DNA of 64,000 nucleotides from Pseudomonas alloputida (GCF_021283545.2 NZ_CP128540.1:4623501-4687500); one strand, 5' to 3'. Shown: positions 35,544-44,642, numbered from the stretch's first letter. Notes: generated by a model from the sequence alone, not told the origin. Program-made: numbers and translations.

Positions 35544-37223
35544 TCAATCCTCGCGGTAGCGACGCAGCTTCAGCTGCTTGCCAGCCACGCGAGTGTCCTT
35601 GAGCTTGGACAGCAGCTTCTCGAGGCCGTCTTCCGGCAGCTCGACCAAGCTGAAGCTGTCGCGCACCTGGATGCGGCCGATAGCGTCACGCGCCAGGCCA
35701 CCTTCGTTGAGGATCGCCCCCAGCAGATTCTTGGCAGCGATGCCATCACGGGCACCCAAGGCGGTACGGCAACGCACGCGGCCTTCGGCCAACGGCAACG
35801 GTGCACGGCGCTCACGGTCACCACGATCAGGACGCTCGCCACGCTCACCGCGCTCGGTACGCTCACCACGCGGGGCGAAGCTCGGCACCAGCGGCTGCTC
35901 ACGCTCTACCGCCGCCAGGTCCAGCGCCTGGCCATTGGTGGCCTTGCGCAGCAGGGCCGAAGCCAGGGCACGCGCGCTGCAACCCAGGTCGGTGGTCAGG
36001 CGGTCGAACAGCTCGCCGTGGGTGGCTTCTGCTTCGGCTACCAGCGGCGCCAGGCTCGAGGTCAGCTTCTTGATGCGGGCATCCAGCACGGCCTGGGCAT
36101 TCGGCAGGCGCGCTTCGGCAACCTTCTGCCCGGTAACACGCTCGATCACCTGCAGCATGCGGCGCTCACGCGGGGTAACCAGCAACAGTGCACGGCCATC
36201 GCGACCGGCACGGCCAGTACGGCCGATACGGTGTACGTAGGACTCCGGGTCGTACGGCATGTCAACGTTGAACACGTGAGTGATGCGCGGTACGTCCAGG
36301 CCTCGGGCAGCGACGTCGGTGGCGACGACGATGTCCAGGCGGCCATCCTTGAGCGAGTCAATCACGCGCTCACGCTGGTTCTGAGCGATATCGCCGTTCA
36401 GTGCAGCAGCCTTGTAGCCTTTGGCTTCCAGCGCGGCGGCCAGGTCCAGGGTGGCTTGCTTGGTACGCACGAAGGCGATCAGCGCGTCGAACTCTTCCAC
36501 TTCCAGCAGACGCAGCACAGCCGGGATCTTCTGGTCCGCGTGGACCATCAGGTGGGCCTGCTCGATCGCGGTAACGGTCTGGGTCTTGGTCTGGATCTTG
36601 ACGTGCTTGGGTTCACGCAGGTGACGCTCGGCGATCGAACGGATCGACGACGGCAGGGTTGCGGAGAACAGTACGGTCTGACGGGTAGCCGGGATTGCGT
36701 CGAAGATCACTTCGAGGTCGTCCATGAAGCCCAGCTTCAGCATCTCGTCGGCTTCGTCCAGTACCAGGTACTGTACGGTCGACAAGACTTTTTCGTCACG
36801 ACGCAGGTGGTCGCACAGACGGCCCGGGGTGGCCACGACGATTTGCGCGCCGTTGCGGATCGCACGCAGCTGTGGGCCCATCGGGGCACCACCGTAGACG
36901 GCGACAACGTTCACGCCCGGCATCTGCTTGGCGTAGGTTTCGAAAGCGGTAGCAACTTGCAGCGCCAACTCACGGGTTGGCGCCAGGATCAGGGCTTGCG
37001 GTTCGCGCTTGCTCACATCGATCTTGTTCAGGATCGGCAGGGCGAAGGCAGCGGTTTTGCCGGTGCCAGTCTGCGCCTGGCCGATCATGTCGTGACCGGC
37101 GAGGATGATCGGGATCGATTGTTGCTGAATGGCGGACGGCTCTTCGTAGCCGGTAGCCACAACGGCAGCAACAATGTTCGGGTTAAGATCGAGAGCGGCG
37201 AAGCCGCCGGTTTCCTGGGTCAT
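35544..37223 (-). CDS. deaD: DEAD-box ATP-dependent RNA helicase DeaD/CsdA
   Basis: The ATG at 37223 (AGAGG 7 nt upstream) gives 559 aa. Helicase motifs appear in order: Q motif (PSAIQQQSIP), AQTGTGKT, PTRELALQ, TPGR, DEAD, SAT, and HRIGRTGR. A DbpA-like RNA-binding domain follows the Arg/Glu-rich linker (RGERTERGERGERPDRGDRE) and covers the last ~80 residues (GAILNEGGLARDAIGRIQVRDSFSLVELPED). DeaD remodels RNA in ribosome assembly and cold adaptation. The gene has a long leader (next entry). Confidence 0.92.
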   Translation of the reverse strand: MTQETGGFAALDLNPNIVAAVVATGYEEPSAIQQQSIPIILAGHDMIGQAQTGTGKTAAFALPILNKIDVSKREPQALILAPTRELALQVATAFETYAKQMPGVNVVAVYGGAPMGPQLRAIRNGAQIVVATPGRLCDHLRRDEKVLSTVQYLVLDEADEMLKLGFMDDLEVIFDAIPATRQTVLFSATLPSSIRSIAERHLREPKHVKIQTKTQTVTAIEQAHLMVHADQKIPAVLRLLEVEEFDALIAFVRTKQATLDLAAALEAKGYKAAALNGDIAQNQRERVIDSLKDGRLDIVVATDVAARGLDVPRITHVFNVDMPYDPESYVHRIGRTGRAGRDGRALLLVTPRERRMLQVIERVTGQKVAEARLPNAQAVLDARIKKLTSSLAPLVAEAEATHGELFDRLTTDLGCSARALASALLRKATNGQALDLAAVEREQPLVPSFAPRGERTERGERGERPDRGDRERRAPLPLAEGRVRCRTALGARDGIAAKNLLGAILNEGGLARDAIGRIQVRDSFSLVELPEDGLEKLLSKLKDTRVAGKQLKLRRYRED

Positions 37224-37445
37224 GGGTCTGCCTCTAGGTGCATCCGCAAAGACCCATGCTCCAAAGCTGCACATGCCTTGAAAGACCGTCAGGTCACCCA
37301 GGCAGCTTTGGCGGCGGGGATTTGCGAAAACGATTGAAAAAGAAAACTTGGGAAGGTCCGCCTAGCGGACGCGCAGCCGAAGCTGGACTCGGAGGATTTG
37401 CACCACCTGATTTTGAGGTCCGCTAAAAGACCGGCGCGTACTATA
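37224..37445 (-). promoter_or_regulatory. Long 5' leader of deaD with hairpin and -10 box
   Basis: A -10-like TATAGT (37440-37445, minus strand) is the best promoter candidate and would give a ~210-nt leader; its -35 is poor. The leader has a perfect hairpin GTCCGC-TAG-GCGGAC (37356-37370) followed about 12 nt later by a T-rich tract, which could act as an attenuator. Long, structured leaders are known for cold-shock genes such as deaD/csdA. No other gene is seen in 37224-37574. Confidence 0.4.
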
Positions 37446-37574
37446 CCTGAAATAGTCGCGTACGTGAGGAAAATTTTCATGGAGGCAGGGCCAGTATCGG
37501 GCCATCGCGCACGACAGGCTGAATCGATAATCCCCCGAAGCCTTACGCGCTCGGTGTCGGCGCGCGTCAGCCAC

Positions 37575-38330
37575 TCAGGTAGCCGGCCGAATCTCGCGGA
37601 TCAGCCCGTCGAGGCTGTACCCCAAACGCGGTGCCAGCGCCTCGGCCCGGGCTCTCAAACCGTCCAGGTCCAGCGACTGCTCCAGGTCTGCCGGCACCAG
37701 CAGAATCACATTGCCCTCCTTCACAGGCAGTTCCCAGTAATGCCGGTGGTACAACCCGCGCAGCAACGCCGCGCCCAGCGGCCTGCCATCATCGGTGGCC
37801 CACTGGTTGATCACCAGCCAGCCGCCCGGGTTCAGGTGCTGCTGGCAGTTCTCCAGGAAGTTCCACGCCAGGTGCCCAACCCCCGGACCATGGTCGGTGT
37901 ACAAGTCAACGAACAGCAGGTCGGCCTTCTCTGCCGTGGGCAGCAGCTCCAGGGCATCGCCGATGCGCACATACAGCCGCGGGTCGTCGTCCAGGCCCAA
38001 GTAATCCATGGCCAGGCGCGGCACATCCGGGCGCAGCTCGATGGCCTCGATGTCTTCCAGCGGCAGGAACTTCATGCAGGCCTGGGTCAGCGTGCCGGCG
38101 CCCAGGCCCAGAAACAGTGCGCTCTCCGGCGATTCGTGGCACAGCGCCCCTACCAGCATGGCGCGGGTGTAGTCGTACTCCAGCCAGCTGGGGTCGGCGG
38201 TGAACACGCAGCTTTGCTCGATCGCATCGCCGAATTCCAGAAAGCGGTAGTCGTCTACTTCGTACACGCTGATGACGCCAAACGCATCTTCCACCCGTGC
38301 CAGCAGCCGCTCTTGCCGTTCCGCCGTCAT
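37575..38330 (-). CDS. Spermidine synthase-like SAM/aminopropyl-transferase fold protein
   Basis: The start at 38330 (MTAERQERLLARVEDAFG) gives 251 aa. The Rossmann fold of the spermidine synthase/methyltransferase superfamily is visible: ALFLGLGAGTLTQACMKFLP (cofactor loop), DIEAIELRPDV (acidic residue after strand 2), and DLLFVDLYTDHGPG (gate-keeper region, here DLYTDH instead of the canonical D(S/T)(T/S)DP). The altered loop means the substrate may not be putrescine. No adjacent decarboxylase gene suggests a complete polyamine pathway. It is divergent from the DAHP synthase gene. Confidence 0.75.
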   Translation of the reverse strand: MTAERQERLLARVEDAFGVISVYEVDDYRFLEFGDAIEQSCVFTADPSWLEYDYTRAMLVGALCHESPESALFLGLGAGTLTQACMKFLPLEDIEAIELRPDVPRLAMDYLGLDDDPRLYVRIGDALELLPTAEKADLLFVDLYTDHGPGVGHLAWNFLENCQQHLNPGGWLVINQWATDDGRPLGAALLRGLYHRHYWELPVKEGNVILLVPADLEQSLDLDGLRARAEALAPRLGYSLDGLIREIRPAT

Positions 38331-38446
38331 GTCCACCACCCACCTGCGCAAAAACGCGCATTGTCCGCCAACACCCTTGATGCAACAAGCGCAGCGCCAA
38401 CTGTTACCATGGCTCATAGCCTACAACCGACAAGACCGAGCCCAAG

Positions 38447-39793
38447 ATGAACCAACCGTGGAGCCCCGACAGCTGGCGTGCCCTGCCGATCCAGCAGCAA
38501 CCGACCTACCCCGATGCCGCGCACCTGCTGAAGGTTGAACAGACCCTGGCCAGCTACCCGCCGCTGGTGTTCGCGGGTGAGGCGCGCGAGCTGCGCCGGC
38601 AGTTCGCCGAGGTCACCGAAGGCCGTGCCTTTCTGCTTCAGGGCGGTGATTGCGCCGAGAGCTTCGCCGAGTTCTCGGCTGCAAAAATCCGCGACACCTT
38701 CAAGGTGTTGCTGCAAATGGCCATTGTCATGACCTTTGCCGCCGGCTGCCCGGTGGTGAAAGTGGGGCGTATGGCCGGTCAGTTCGCCAAACCGCGCTCA
38801 TCTGGCGATGAAACCATCGGCGACGTCACCCTCCCCGCCTACCGTGGCGACATCGTCAACGGCATCGGTTTCGACGCCAAAAGCCGCATTCCGGACCCGG
38901 AGCGGCTACTGCAGGCCTACCACCAGGCCACCGCCAGCCTCAACTTGCTGCGAGCGTTCGCCCAGGGCGGGTTTGCCGACCTGCATCAGGTGCACAAGTG
39001 GAACCTGGACTTCATCGCCAACTCGGCGCTGGCCGACAAGTACCACCAGTTGGCCAATCGCATCGATGAAACCCTGGCGTTCATGCGTGCCTGTGGCCTG
39101 GACAGTGCGCCGCAACTGCGCGAAACAAGCTTCTTCACGGCCCACGAAGCGCTGCTGCTGAACTATGAAGAAGCCTTCGTGCGCCAGGACAGCCTGACCG
39201 GCGACTACTACGACTGCTCGGCGCACATGCTGTGGATCGGTGACCGCACCCGCCAGCTCGATGGGGCCCATGTGGAGTTTCTGCGTGGCGTGCACAACCC
39301 GATTGGGGTCAAGGTTGGGCCGAGCATGAACCCCGAAGAGCTGATCCGCCTGATCGACACGCTCAACCCGGCGAACGACCCGGGGCGTTTGAACCTGATC
39401 GTGCGCATGGGCGCGGGCAAGGTTGGCGACCACTTGCCGGGGCTGATCCGCACTGTCGAGCGCGAGGGGCGCAAGGTGCTGTGGAGTTCCGATCCTATGC
39501 ACGGCAACACCATCAAGGCCAGCAGCGGTTACAAGACCCGCGATTTTGCGCAGATTCTGGATGAGGTGAAGCAGTTCTTCCAGGTACACCAGGCCGAGGG
39601 CAGCCACGCCGGCGGTATCCATATCGAGATGACTGGGCAGAACGTCACCGAATGCATCGGTGGTGCCCGGCCGATCACCGAGGATGCGTTGTCTGACCGG
39701 TATCACACCCATTGTGATCCGCGGATGAATGCCGATCAGTCGCTGGAGTTGGCGTTCCTGATTGCCGAAACCCTCAAGCAGGTACGGCGCTAA
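38447..39793 (+). CDS. Class II 3-deoxy-D-arabino-heptulosonate-7-phosphate (DAHP) synthase
   Basis: The 448-aa length and sequence ([110 protein letters not shown]) identify a plant-like class II DAHP synthase. It condenses PEP and erythrose-4-phosphate as the first step of the shikimate pathway. No phenazine or other secondary-metabolite genes are adjacent, so a primary-metabolism role is likely. The 3' end of the gene is partly duplicated downstream (40304-40410). Confidence 0.95.
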   Translation: MNQPWSPDSWRALPIQQQPTYPDAAHLLKVEQTLASYPPLVFAGEARELRRQFAEVTEGRAFLLQGGDCAESFAEFSAAKIRDTFKVLLQMAIVMTFAAGCPVVKVGRMAGQFAKPRSSGDETIGDVTLPAYRGDIVNGIGFDAKSRIPDPERLLQAYHQATASLNLLRAFAQGGFADLHQVHKWNLDFIANSALADKYHQLANRIDETLAFMRACGLDSAPQLRETSFFTAHEALLLNYEEAFVRQDSLTGDYYDCSAHMLWIGDRTRQLDGAHVEFLRGVHNPIGVKVGPSMNPEELIRLIDTLNPANDPGRLNLIVRMGAGKVGDHLPGLIRTVEREGRKVLWSSDPMHGNTIKASSGYKTRDFAQILDEVKQFFQVHQAEGSHAGGIHIEMTGQNVTECIGGARPITEDALSDRYHTHCDPRMNADQSLELAFLIAETLKQVRR

Positions 39794-39830
39794 GCGCTTT
39801 TCGCTTTTGATCGTGCTTCTAAGTGCGCGG

Positions 39831-40303
39831 TAGTTCAGGCAACGCAGATTGCGACTTCAGGAGGCCGAGTGGAGGCATTGCGGCCATCGCAAACGGACTG
39901 TACGCCCGATCAGAACCGGCGCTAAAGCTTTGGGCTTTTGGGCTTTTGGGCTTTTGGGTTGTGCGCTTTCGCATCAAGTAGACATTCATTCACGATGTAG
40001 GCGCCTATTCACCTTTCCGCCCTTCCGGCGGGTTACTTTGGTCGTGGCCAAAGTAACCAAAACCGTCGGCTCCCATCATCCGGCCCCTACGCTACGCTCC
40101 GGGGTCCCCTCACTCCGGGCTTGCTCCCGGGAGGACCGCGCTGCAGGCCCCATCCTGGGGCCCAGCGCTTGACGGGCATCCATGCCCGTCACCTCCCTCC
40201 GCAAGCCCTGCGCTCGGCCTCCTGAAGTCGCAATCTGCGTCGCCTGAACTACCGCGCGCTTAGAAGCAAAAGCCAAAGCAAGAGCAAGAGCAAGAGCAAC
40301 GGC
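39831..40303. repeat. Long intergenic repeat, copy A
   Basis: The unit begins with a short inverted-arm remnant (GCGCGGTAGTTCAGGC...GGAGGCATTGCGG), then a central segment (CATCGCAAACGGACTGTACG), a GCTTTTGG tandem stretch, and a ~330-bp arm containing CTTTCCGCCCTTCCGGCGGG and CCGGCCCCTACGCTACGCTC. It ends in an AGCAAG hexamer run. From 39885 it is nearly identical to copy C at 42138-42545. Open frames across it are not supported as genes. Similar sequences recur between genes in pseudomonads (from memory). Confidence 0.8.
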
Positions 40304-40410
40304 GTTCTTCCAGGTACACCAGGCCGAGGGCAGCCATGCCGGCGATATCCTTATCCAGATGACCGGGCAGAACCTCGCCGAATGCATCGGCGGTGCCGGC
40401 CGATCACCGA
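40304..40410 (+). pseudogene. Duplicated 3' fragment of the DAHP synthase gene
   Basis: This ~107-bp stretch (GTTCTTCCAGGTACACCAGG onward) matches 39574-39682 inside the DAHP synthase gene with scattered substitutions and a 1-bp deletion (GCCGGCC for GCCCGGCC) that breaks the frame. It is followed by GCTTCTCGCTTTTGATCTTG, matching the sequence just after the functional gene's stop codon. A past tandem duplication of the gene end plus the downstream repeat, followed by an internal deletion, explains the layout. Confidence 0.85.
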
Positions 40411-40685
40411 ATTCGCTTCTCGCTTTTGATCTTGCTTCTAAGCGCGCGGTAGTCCAGGCGACGCAGATTGCGACTTCAGGAGGCCGAGTGGAGGCATTGC
40501 GGAGGGAGATGACGGGCATGGATGCCCGTCAAGCGCTGAGGCCCCATGGATGGGGCCTGCAGCGCGTGCTCCCGGGAGCAAGGCCGGAGCGAGGGGACCC
40601 CGGAGCGCAGCGTAGGGGCCGGATGATGGGAGCCGACGGTTTTTGGTTCCTTTTTGCCACGACAAAAAGGGACCCGCCGTAAGGG

Positions 40686-42106
40686 CCATCCCTTTCAAGG
40701 TCTTTTGGTTTTGGCGGCTTTGATGACCCGATCCGTCGAAACATGAGCATGTACAGCCGTCCCTTGCACCCAGGCCTTCGCTTTGAGCACCTTGGGGCCT
40801 CGTGGGCTTTTCGCAACCTGTCTGGGCTGGATGTTTCTGGCCAGCTCCAGCAGGCGCTGAGCCAGGTTTTCCATCGGAACAACGGGCATGTACTCGGATG
40901 GCAGGGCAATCTGCATGCCTTCGTAACCCCCTCTGATCTGCACCGCCAAGTGATAGATCGAGGCTTCCCAATTCTCGGGCAAGGCATCGCGGTGAGCCTG
41001 TTCAACACTTCGCTTGAGCAAGGCCAGAACGTTGTATGCCAGCACGGCAGTGGTGAATCCAAGCAAGGCGGCTCGCGGACTGCCGAGGGTTTCAATTTCA
41101 CTTTCCAGAATTGCTTCCAACCGCTGGAACATCCCTTCAATGCTCCAGCGGCGCCGATAGAAGTCTGCGATCTGTTGCGCACTGATGCTCTCGGGCAGGT
41201 TGCTCCAGAACATCAAGCTGTTATCACCTGAGTCGTTTGGTGAATGAAGCGTTAACTCGACACGTCGCCAGCGGTGCCCGCCTTTTACTTCGATGGATTG
41301 CTCGCGCACAGTGCCTGTGGCGACGGGCATCGGTGCTTGCCACTCACCTTCCTGGATCAAGCGTGGATGCTTGGCCTGCTGGCGAATGACAAATGATGTC
41401 TTCACCTGTTCGCACGCCTCCATTACAGGCAGCGTGCAGTAGAGACGGTCAGCGATCCAAACCTGATTGGTCTTTGCTTCAGCCAGCAACGGCAAAACAC
41501 AAACTCGTTCGCTTGCGTAGGCGTCCTCGCACGGCTGGAGGTCAATTACCTGATCCAGGTCGGGGTCGTAAACCACCACCGAAAACCCGGGGCGAGCCGC
41601 TCCGCGCTCTTGGCGCAACGCGCCAAGACGCTTTTCGGTAGAGGCCAAGTGGCTGCCATCGACCACCCGAACTTGCCAATCAGGAAGCATGGCTGAGCAG
41701 CCCAACTCATGGATTGTCGGCGCCAAGCGCTGCGCGCAGCCTGTCACCAGAGCACGCAACAGGGCAGGTTCGGTTCGACTGATCTTGTCGTACAGAGCTG
41801 CCAGGCTGACGGGAAGGTCGTCCAGTTGTCTTGCCGCAGCATGCAGCGATGGCTTCAAGCCCAATGAAACAAGCGACATCAACTTGATAATGGTCGAGAA
41901 CAGCAGCTCGCGAGAATACTGCCGTTGGCGGTGCTCCTCGAAAACCTGATCGACCCACTCCGGCGCAATGGCCTGCTCCAAGGCAAGTTTGGCCATTACG
42001 CTGGCGGGTGCTTTTTTCTCGAATCGCGCTAGTACATCAGCCCACATCGCTCGGGTCTTCCTGACTGGATTTCAGCGAATTCTACCGAAGACCTTGAAAG
42101 GGATGG
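40686..42106 (-). mobile_element. IS4-family insertion sequence, complete
   Basis: The 1421-bp element has perfect terminal inverted repeats of at least 19 bp (CCATCCCTTTCAAGGTCTT at both ends, inverted) and a 9-bp target duplication CCGTAAGGG (40677-40685 and 42107-42115). It carries one intact transposase gene and disrupts repeat copy B. Confidence 0.93.
40695..42047 (-). CDS. IS4-family transposase
   Basis: The 450-aa protein has an N-terminal region typical of IS4 transposases and a DDE core: Asp in VRVVDGSHLAS, Asp in VWIADRLYCTLPV, and Glu in the Y-R-R-R-W-x-I-E signature (DFYRRRWSIEGMFQRLEAI). It is full length with no frame disruption, so the element could be active. Confidence 0.93.
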   Translation of the reverse strand: MWADVLARFEKKAPASVMAKLALEQAIAPEWVDQVFEEHRQRQYSRELLFSTIIKLMSLVSLGLKPSLHAAARQLDDLPVSLAALYDKISRTEPALLRALVTGCAQRLAPTIHELGCSAMLPDWQVRVVDGSHLASTEKRLGALRQERGAARPGFSVVVYDPDLDQVIDLQPCEDAYASERVCVLPLLAEAKTNQVWIADRLYCTLPVMEACEQVKTSFVIRQQAKHPRLIQEGEWQAPMPVATGTVREQSIEVKGGHRWRRVELTLHSPNDSGDNSLMFWSNLPESISAQQIADFYRRRWSIEGMFQRLEAILESEIETLGSPRAALLGFTTAVLAYNVLALLKRSVEQAHRDALPENWEASIYHLAVQIRGGYEGMQIALPSEYMPVVPMENLAQRLLELARNIQPRQVAKSPRGPKVLKAKAWVQGTAVHAHVSTDRVIKAAKTKRP

Positions 42107-42137
42107 CCGTAAGGGCGGAAAGGTGAGTTGGCGTCGT

Positions 42138-42580
42138 CATCGCAAACGGACTGTACGCCCGATCAGAACCGGCGCTAAAGCTTTTGAGCTTTTGGGCCTT
42201 TGGGTTGTGCGCTTTCACATCAAGTAGACATTCATTCACGATGCAGGCGCCTATTCACCTTTCCGCCCTTCCGGCGGGTTACTTTGGTCGTGGCCAAAGT
42301 AACCAAAGCCGTCGGCTCCCCTCATCCGGCCCCTACGCTACGCTCCGGGGTCCCCTCACTCCGGGCTTGCTCCCGGGAGGACCGCGCTGCAGGCCCCATC
42401 CTGGGGCCCAGCGCTTGACGGGCATCCATGCCCGTCACCTCCCTCCGCAAGCCCTGCGCTCGGCCTCCTGAAGTCGCAATCTGCATCGCCTGAACTACCG
42501 CGCGCTTAGAAGCAAAAGCCAAAGCAAGAGCAGAAGCAGAAGCAGAAGCAGAAGCTGGAGCAGAAGCTACTGCCACGCCT
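42138..42580. repeat. Long intergenic repeat, copy C, with hexamer microsatellite
   Basis: This direct copy of A runs from CATCGCAAACGGACTGTACG to the end of the arm (AACTACCGCGCGCTTAGAAG) and then into a (GCAGAA)n-type run of at least five hexamers (about 42525-42570). The hexamer tract differs from that in copy A (AGCAAG type), which points to slippage after the duplication. Confidence 0.8.
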
Positions 42581-42584
42581 GGCA

Positions 42585-42803
42585 TCACTTCCTCAGTGGA
42601 TCATCCCAGAAATGCCGCTCGGCCTCTTGCTGGATATCCGCCCGACTCAACCCCAAGTCGCGCAAAGTTGCATCACTGAGACTGGCCAGTTCCTGACGCT
42701 GACGGTACAACTCCAGCCAGCGCGCCGGACGCTGCAAGGCCGCATGCCACAGGTAGCTCAGGGAAAAGGCAGGTTGCTGGATGCTGCTGACATGACCTTT
42801 CAT
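42585..42803 (-). CDS. DUF1127 small protein
   Basis: The 72-aa protein has the DUF1127 (YjiS-like) core in its second half: ELYRQRQELASLSDATLRDLGLSRADIQQEAERHFWDD, with the conserved 'L..L.D..L.D(I/L)G..R..I' pattern. Such proteins are small Arg-rich regulators; some bind RNA or influence phosphate and biofilm traits in other proteobacteria. It is divergent from the LysR gene (96 nt), so they probably share a control region. Confidence 0.88.
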   Translation of the reverse strand: MKGHVSSIQQPAFSLSYLWHAALQRPARWLELYRQRQELASLSDATLRDLGLSRADIQQEAERHFWDDPLRK

Positions 42804-42899
42804 CGTGAAGCCCTCCGTGTTGATGGCCTCAGTCTCACGCCAGGCTTAAGATCAATCCAACGAATGTTTCTGATGCGATGCATCTCGGAGATTGATGCA

Positions 42900-43751
42900 A
42901 TGTCCCAGTACCAGAGCCTCGACGCGGACGTCCTGCGCACCTTCGTCGCCATTGCCGAGCAAGGCGGCTTTACCCGCGCTGGCGAAGTGGTCAACCGCAC
43001 CCAGTCAGCGGTCAGCATGCAGATGAAACGCCTGGAAGAAGACATTCTGCAGCGCCAGCTATTCGAACGTGATGGCCGTCAGGTGCGGCTGACCGCCGAA
43101 GGCCAGGTACTGCTGGGGTATGCCCGGCGCATTCTCAAGTTGCATGGCGAAGTGTTCAACACCCTGCGCATGCCGCACATGGTTGGGCTGGTGCGCATCG
43201 GCACACCGGACGACTACGCCATGCGCTTCCTACCGACCATCCTGTCGAGCTTTGCCCAGGCCTACCCACTGGTGCAGGTGGAAGTGCATTGCGATTCGTC
43301 CAAGCAGTTGATGCTGCGCCAGGATCTGGACCTGACCATCGTCACCCGCGAGCCCGGTAACGAGATTGGCCAGTTGCTGCGCCAGGAACGCCTGGTGTGG
43401 GCCGCGGCAGAAGGCTTTTGCCCACACGAACAGCGGCCGATGCCGGTGGCGTTGTTCAACACCGACTGCTTCTGTCGCGCCTGGACCTGCAATGCGCTGG
43501 AGGCACAGGGCATCGATTACCGTATTGCCTACACCAGCCCAAGCCTGGCGGCGATCTTTGCCATCGTCACCGCCGGGCTGGCAGTGACCGCGCAGCTGCA
43601 GAGCCTGATCGGGGGCAACATCCGCATTCTGGGTGAGAGCGAAGGGCTGCCGCAGTTGCCCATGGCCAATGTAATGCTGGTGCGCAGTACGCAGACCCCC
43701 TCGCCAATCACCGACTGCATGGCCGACTACATCGTTGAGGGTTTCAAGTGA
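42900..43751 (+). CDS. LysR-family transcriptional regulator
   Basis: The ATG at 42900 (GGAG 9 nt upstream) gives 283 aa. The N-terminal winged helix-turn-helix (LDADVLRTFVAIAEQGGFTRAGEVVNRTQSAVSMQMKRLEE) is followed by a LysR substrate-binding domain (VRIGTPDDYAMRFLPTILSSF...). The target is likely the divergent DUF1127 gene. Upstream in-frame ATGs (42873 and earlier) would run into the DUF1127 promoter region and are less likely. A convergent terminator follows. Confidence 0.9.
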   Translation: MSQYQSLDADVLRTFVAIAEQGGFTRAGEVVNRTQSAVSMQMKRLEEDILQRQLFERDGRQVRLTAEGQVLLGYARRILKLHGEVFNTLRMPHMVGLVRIGTPDDYAMRFLPTILSSFAQAYPLVQVEVHCDSSKQLMLRQDLDLTIVTREPGNEIGQLLRQERLVWAAAEGFCPHEQRPMPVALFNTDCFCRAWTCNALEAQGIDYRIAYTSPSLAAIFAIVTAGLAVTAQLQSLIGGNIRILGESEGLPQLPMANVMLVRSTQTPSPITDCMADYIVEGFK

Positions 43752-43754
43752 TCT

Positions 43755-43777
43755 GGGGCCGAAAATCGGCCCCAAAA
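43755..43777. terminator. Terminator between convergent lysR and tauE genes
   Basis: Perfect stem GGGGCCGA / TCGGCCCC with an AAA loop, followed by AAAA on the plus strand. Confidence 0.7.
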
Positions 43778-43779
43778 TC

Positions 43780-44529
43780 TCAAAGCTCAAACGCCAGCAT
43801 CACCGCACAGACCACCAGGAACACACAGAACATCGCCCGCAATACCTTCTCCGGCAACGCATGGGCCAGCTTCACACCCCAGCTGATGCTGAGCAAGCCA
43901 CCCACCGCCAAGGGAATCCCAACCCCCCAGTCAACGCTGTGGTGCACGCCATAGGTCACCAGCGTGACCAAGGTACTCGGCGCCGCCAGCGCCAGTGACA
44001 GCCCCTGCGCCACCACCTGAGTAGCGCCAAACACACTGGTCAGGATCGGCGTGGCTACCACGGCCCCACCCACCCCGAACAAGCCGCCCATGGTGCCGGC
44101 AAAGCTGCCCAGCACACCCAGCCACGGCCAGGCATGACGCAGCTCGGCACTCGGCGGCGACACCTTCATGAACATCCGCACCACGTTCCACACCGCCAAC
44201 GCTACCAGGAAGCCGACAAAACCCAGGCGCATGAAATGCGCATCAAGCCCCACCGCCCAGATCGACCCCAGCCAGGCGAACAAGAAGCTGCACGCCGACA
44301 GCGGCAACGCATGGCGAAACGCGATGCGGTTGCGCTGGTGATACCGCCACAGCGCCAGCAGCACGTTCGGCACCACCATCACCAACGCGGTCCCCTGCGC
44401 CAACTGCTGGTCCAGGCCGAAGAGCACGCCCAGCGCCGGAATCGCAATCAGCCCGCCACCAATGCCAAACAAGCCCCCCATGGTGCCTAGGGCTGCGCCC
44501 AGCACGATATACAACAACCACTCGATCAT
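43780..44529 (-). CDS. TauE/SafE-family permease (sulfite exporter family)
   Basis: The start MIEWLLYIVLGAALGTMGGLFGIGGG at 44529 gives 249 aa with about eight hydrophobic segments. The family's glycine-rich repeats occur twice (GTMGGLFGIGGGLIAIPAL and GTMGGLFGVGGAVVATPIL), reflecting the internal duplication of TauE/SafE proteins. They export sulfite, sulfoacetate or other organic anions; the substrate here is not known. It is divergent from the LysR gene at 44643, which probably controls it. Confidence 0.9.
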   Translation of the reverse strand: MIEWLLYIVLGAALGTMGGLFGIGGGLIAIPALGVLFGLDQQLAQGTALVMVVPNVLLALWRYHQRNRIAFRHALPLSACSFLFAWLGSIWAVGLDAHFMRLGFVGFLVALAVWNVVRMFMKVSPPSAELRHAWPWLGVLGSFAGTMGGLFGVGGAVVATPILTSVFGATQVVAQGLSLALAAPSTLVTLVTYGVHHSVDWGVGIPLAVGGLLSISWGVKLAHALPEKVLRAMFCVFLVVCAVMLAFEL

Positions 44530-44642
44530 CAGGGCCTCGTCCGCCTGTACCAATAATGCGAGCATGCTAACGATTGTGCGCTGGCGGGGAAACGCACAGC
44601 AGCGCACAATGGCTGTGCGTTTTTCGCAAAAGCAAGGCAGCC

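Larger units (their letters stand above)
40436..42130. repeat. Long intergenic repeat, copy B, inverted and split by IS4
   Basis: Positions 40436-40685 plus 42107-42130 are the reverse complement of the main arm of copies A and C (CAGATTGCGACTTCAGGAGG ... GGGCGGAAAGGTGA). The IS4-family element is inserted inside it. With the element removed, B and C form an inverted repeat with arms of more than 250 bp around a ~130-bp centre. Confidence 0.8.

Noticed and set aside
39849..40172. Open frames of about 100 aa in the long repeats (also 40076-40519, 40359-40682, 42322-42588)
   Set aside because: The same frames recur only because the DNA is repeated; they lack ribosome binding sites, overlap on both strands and cross palindromes.
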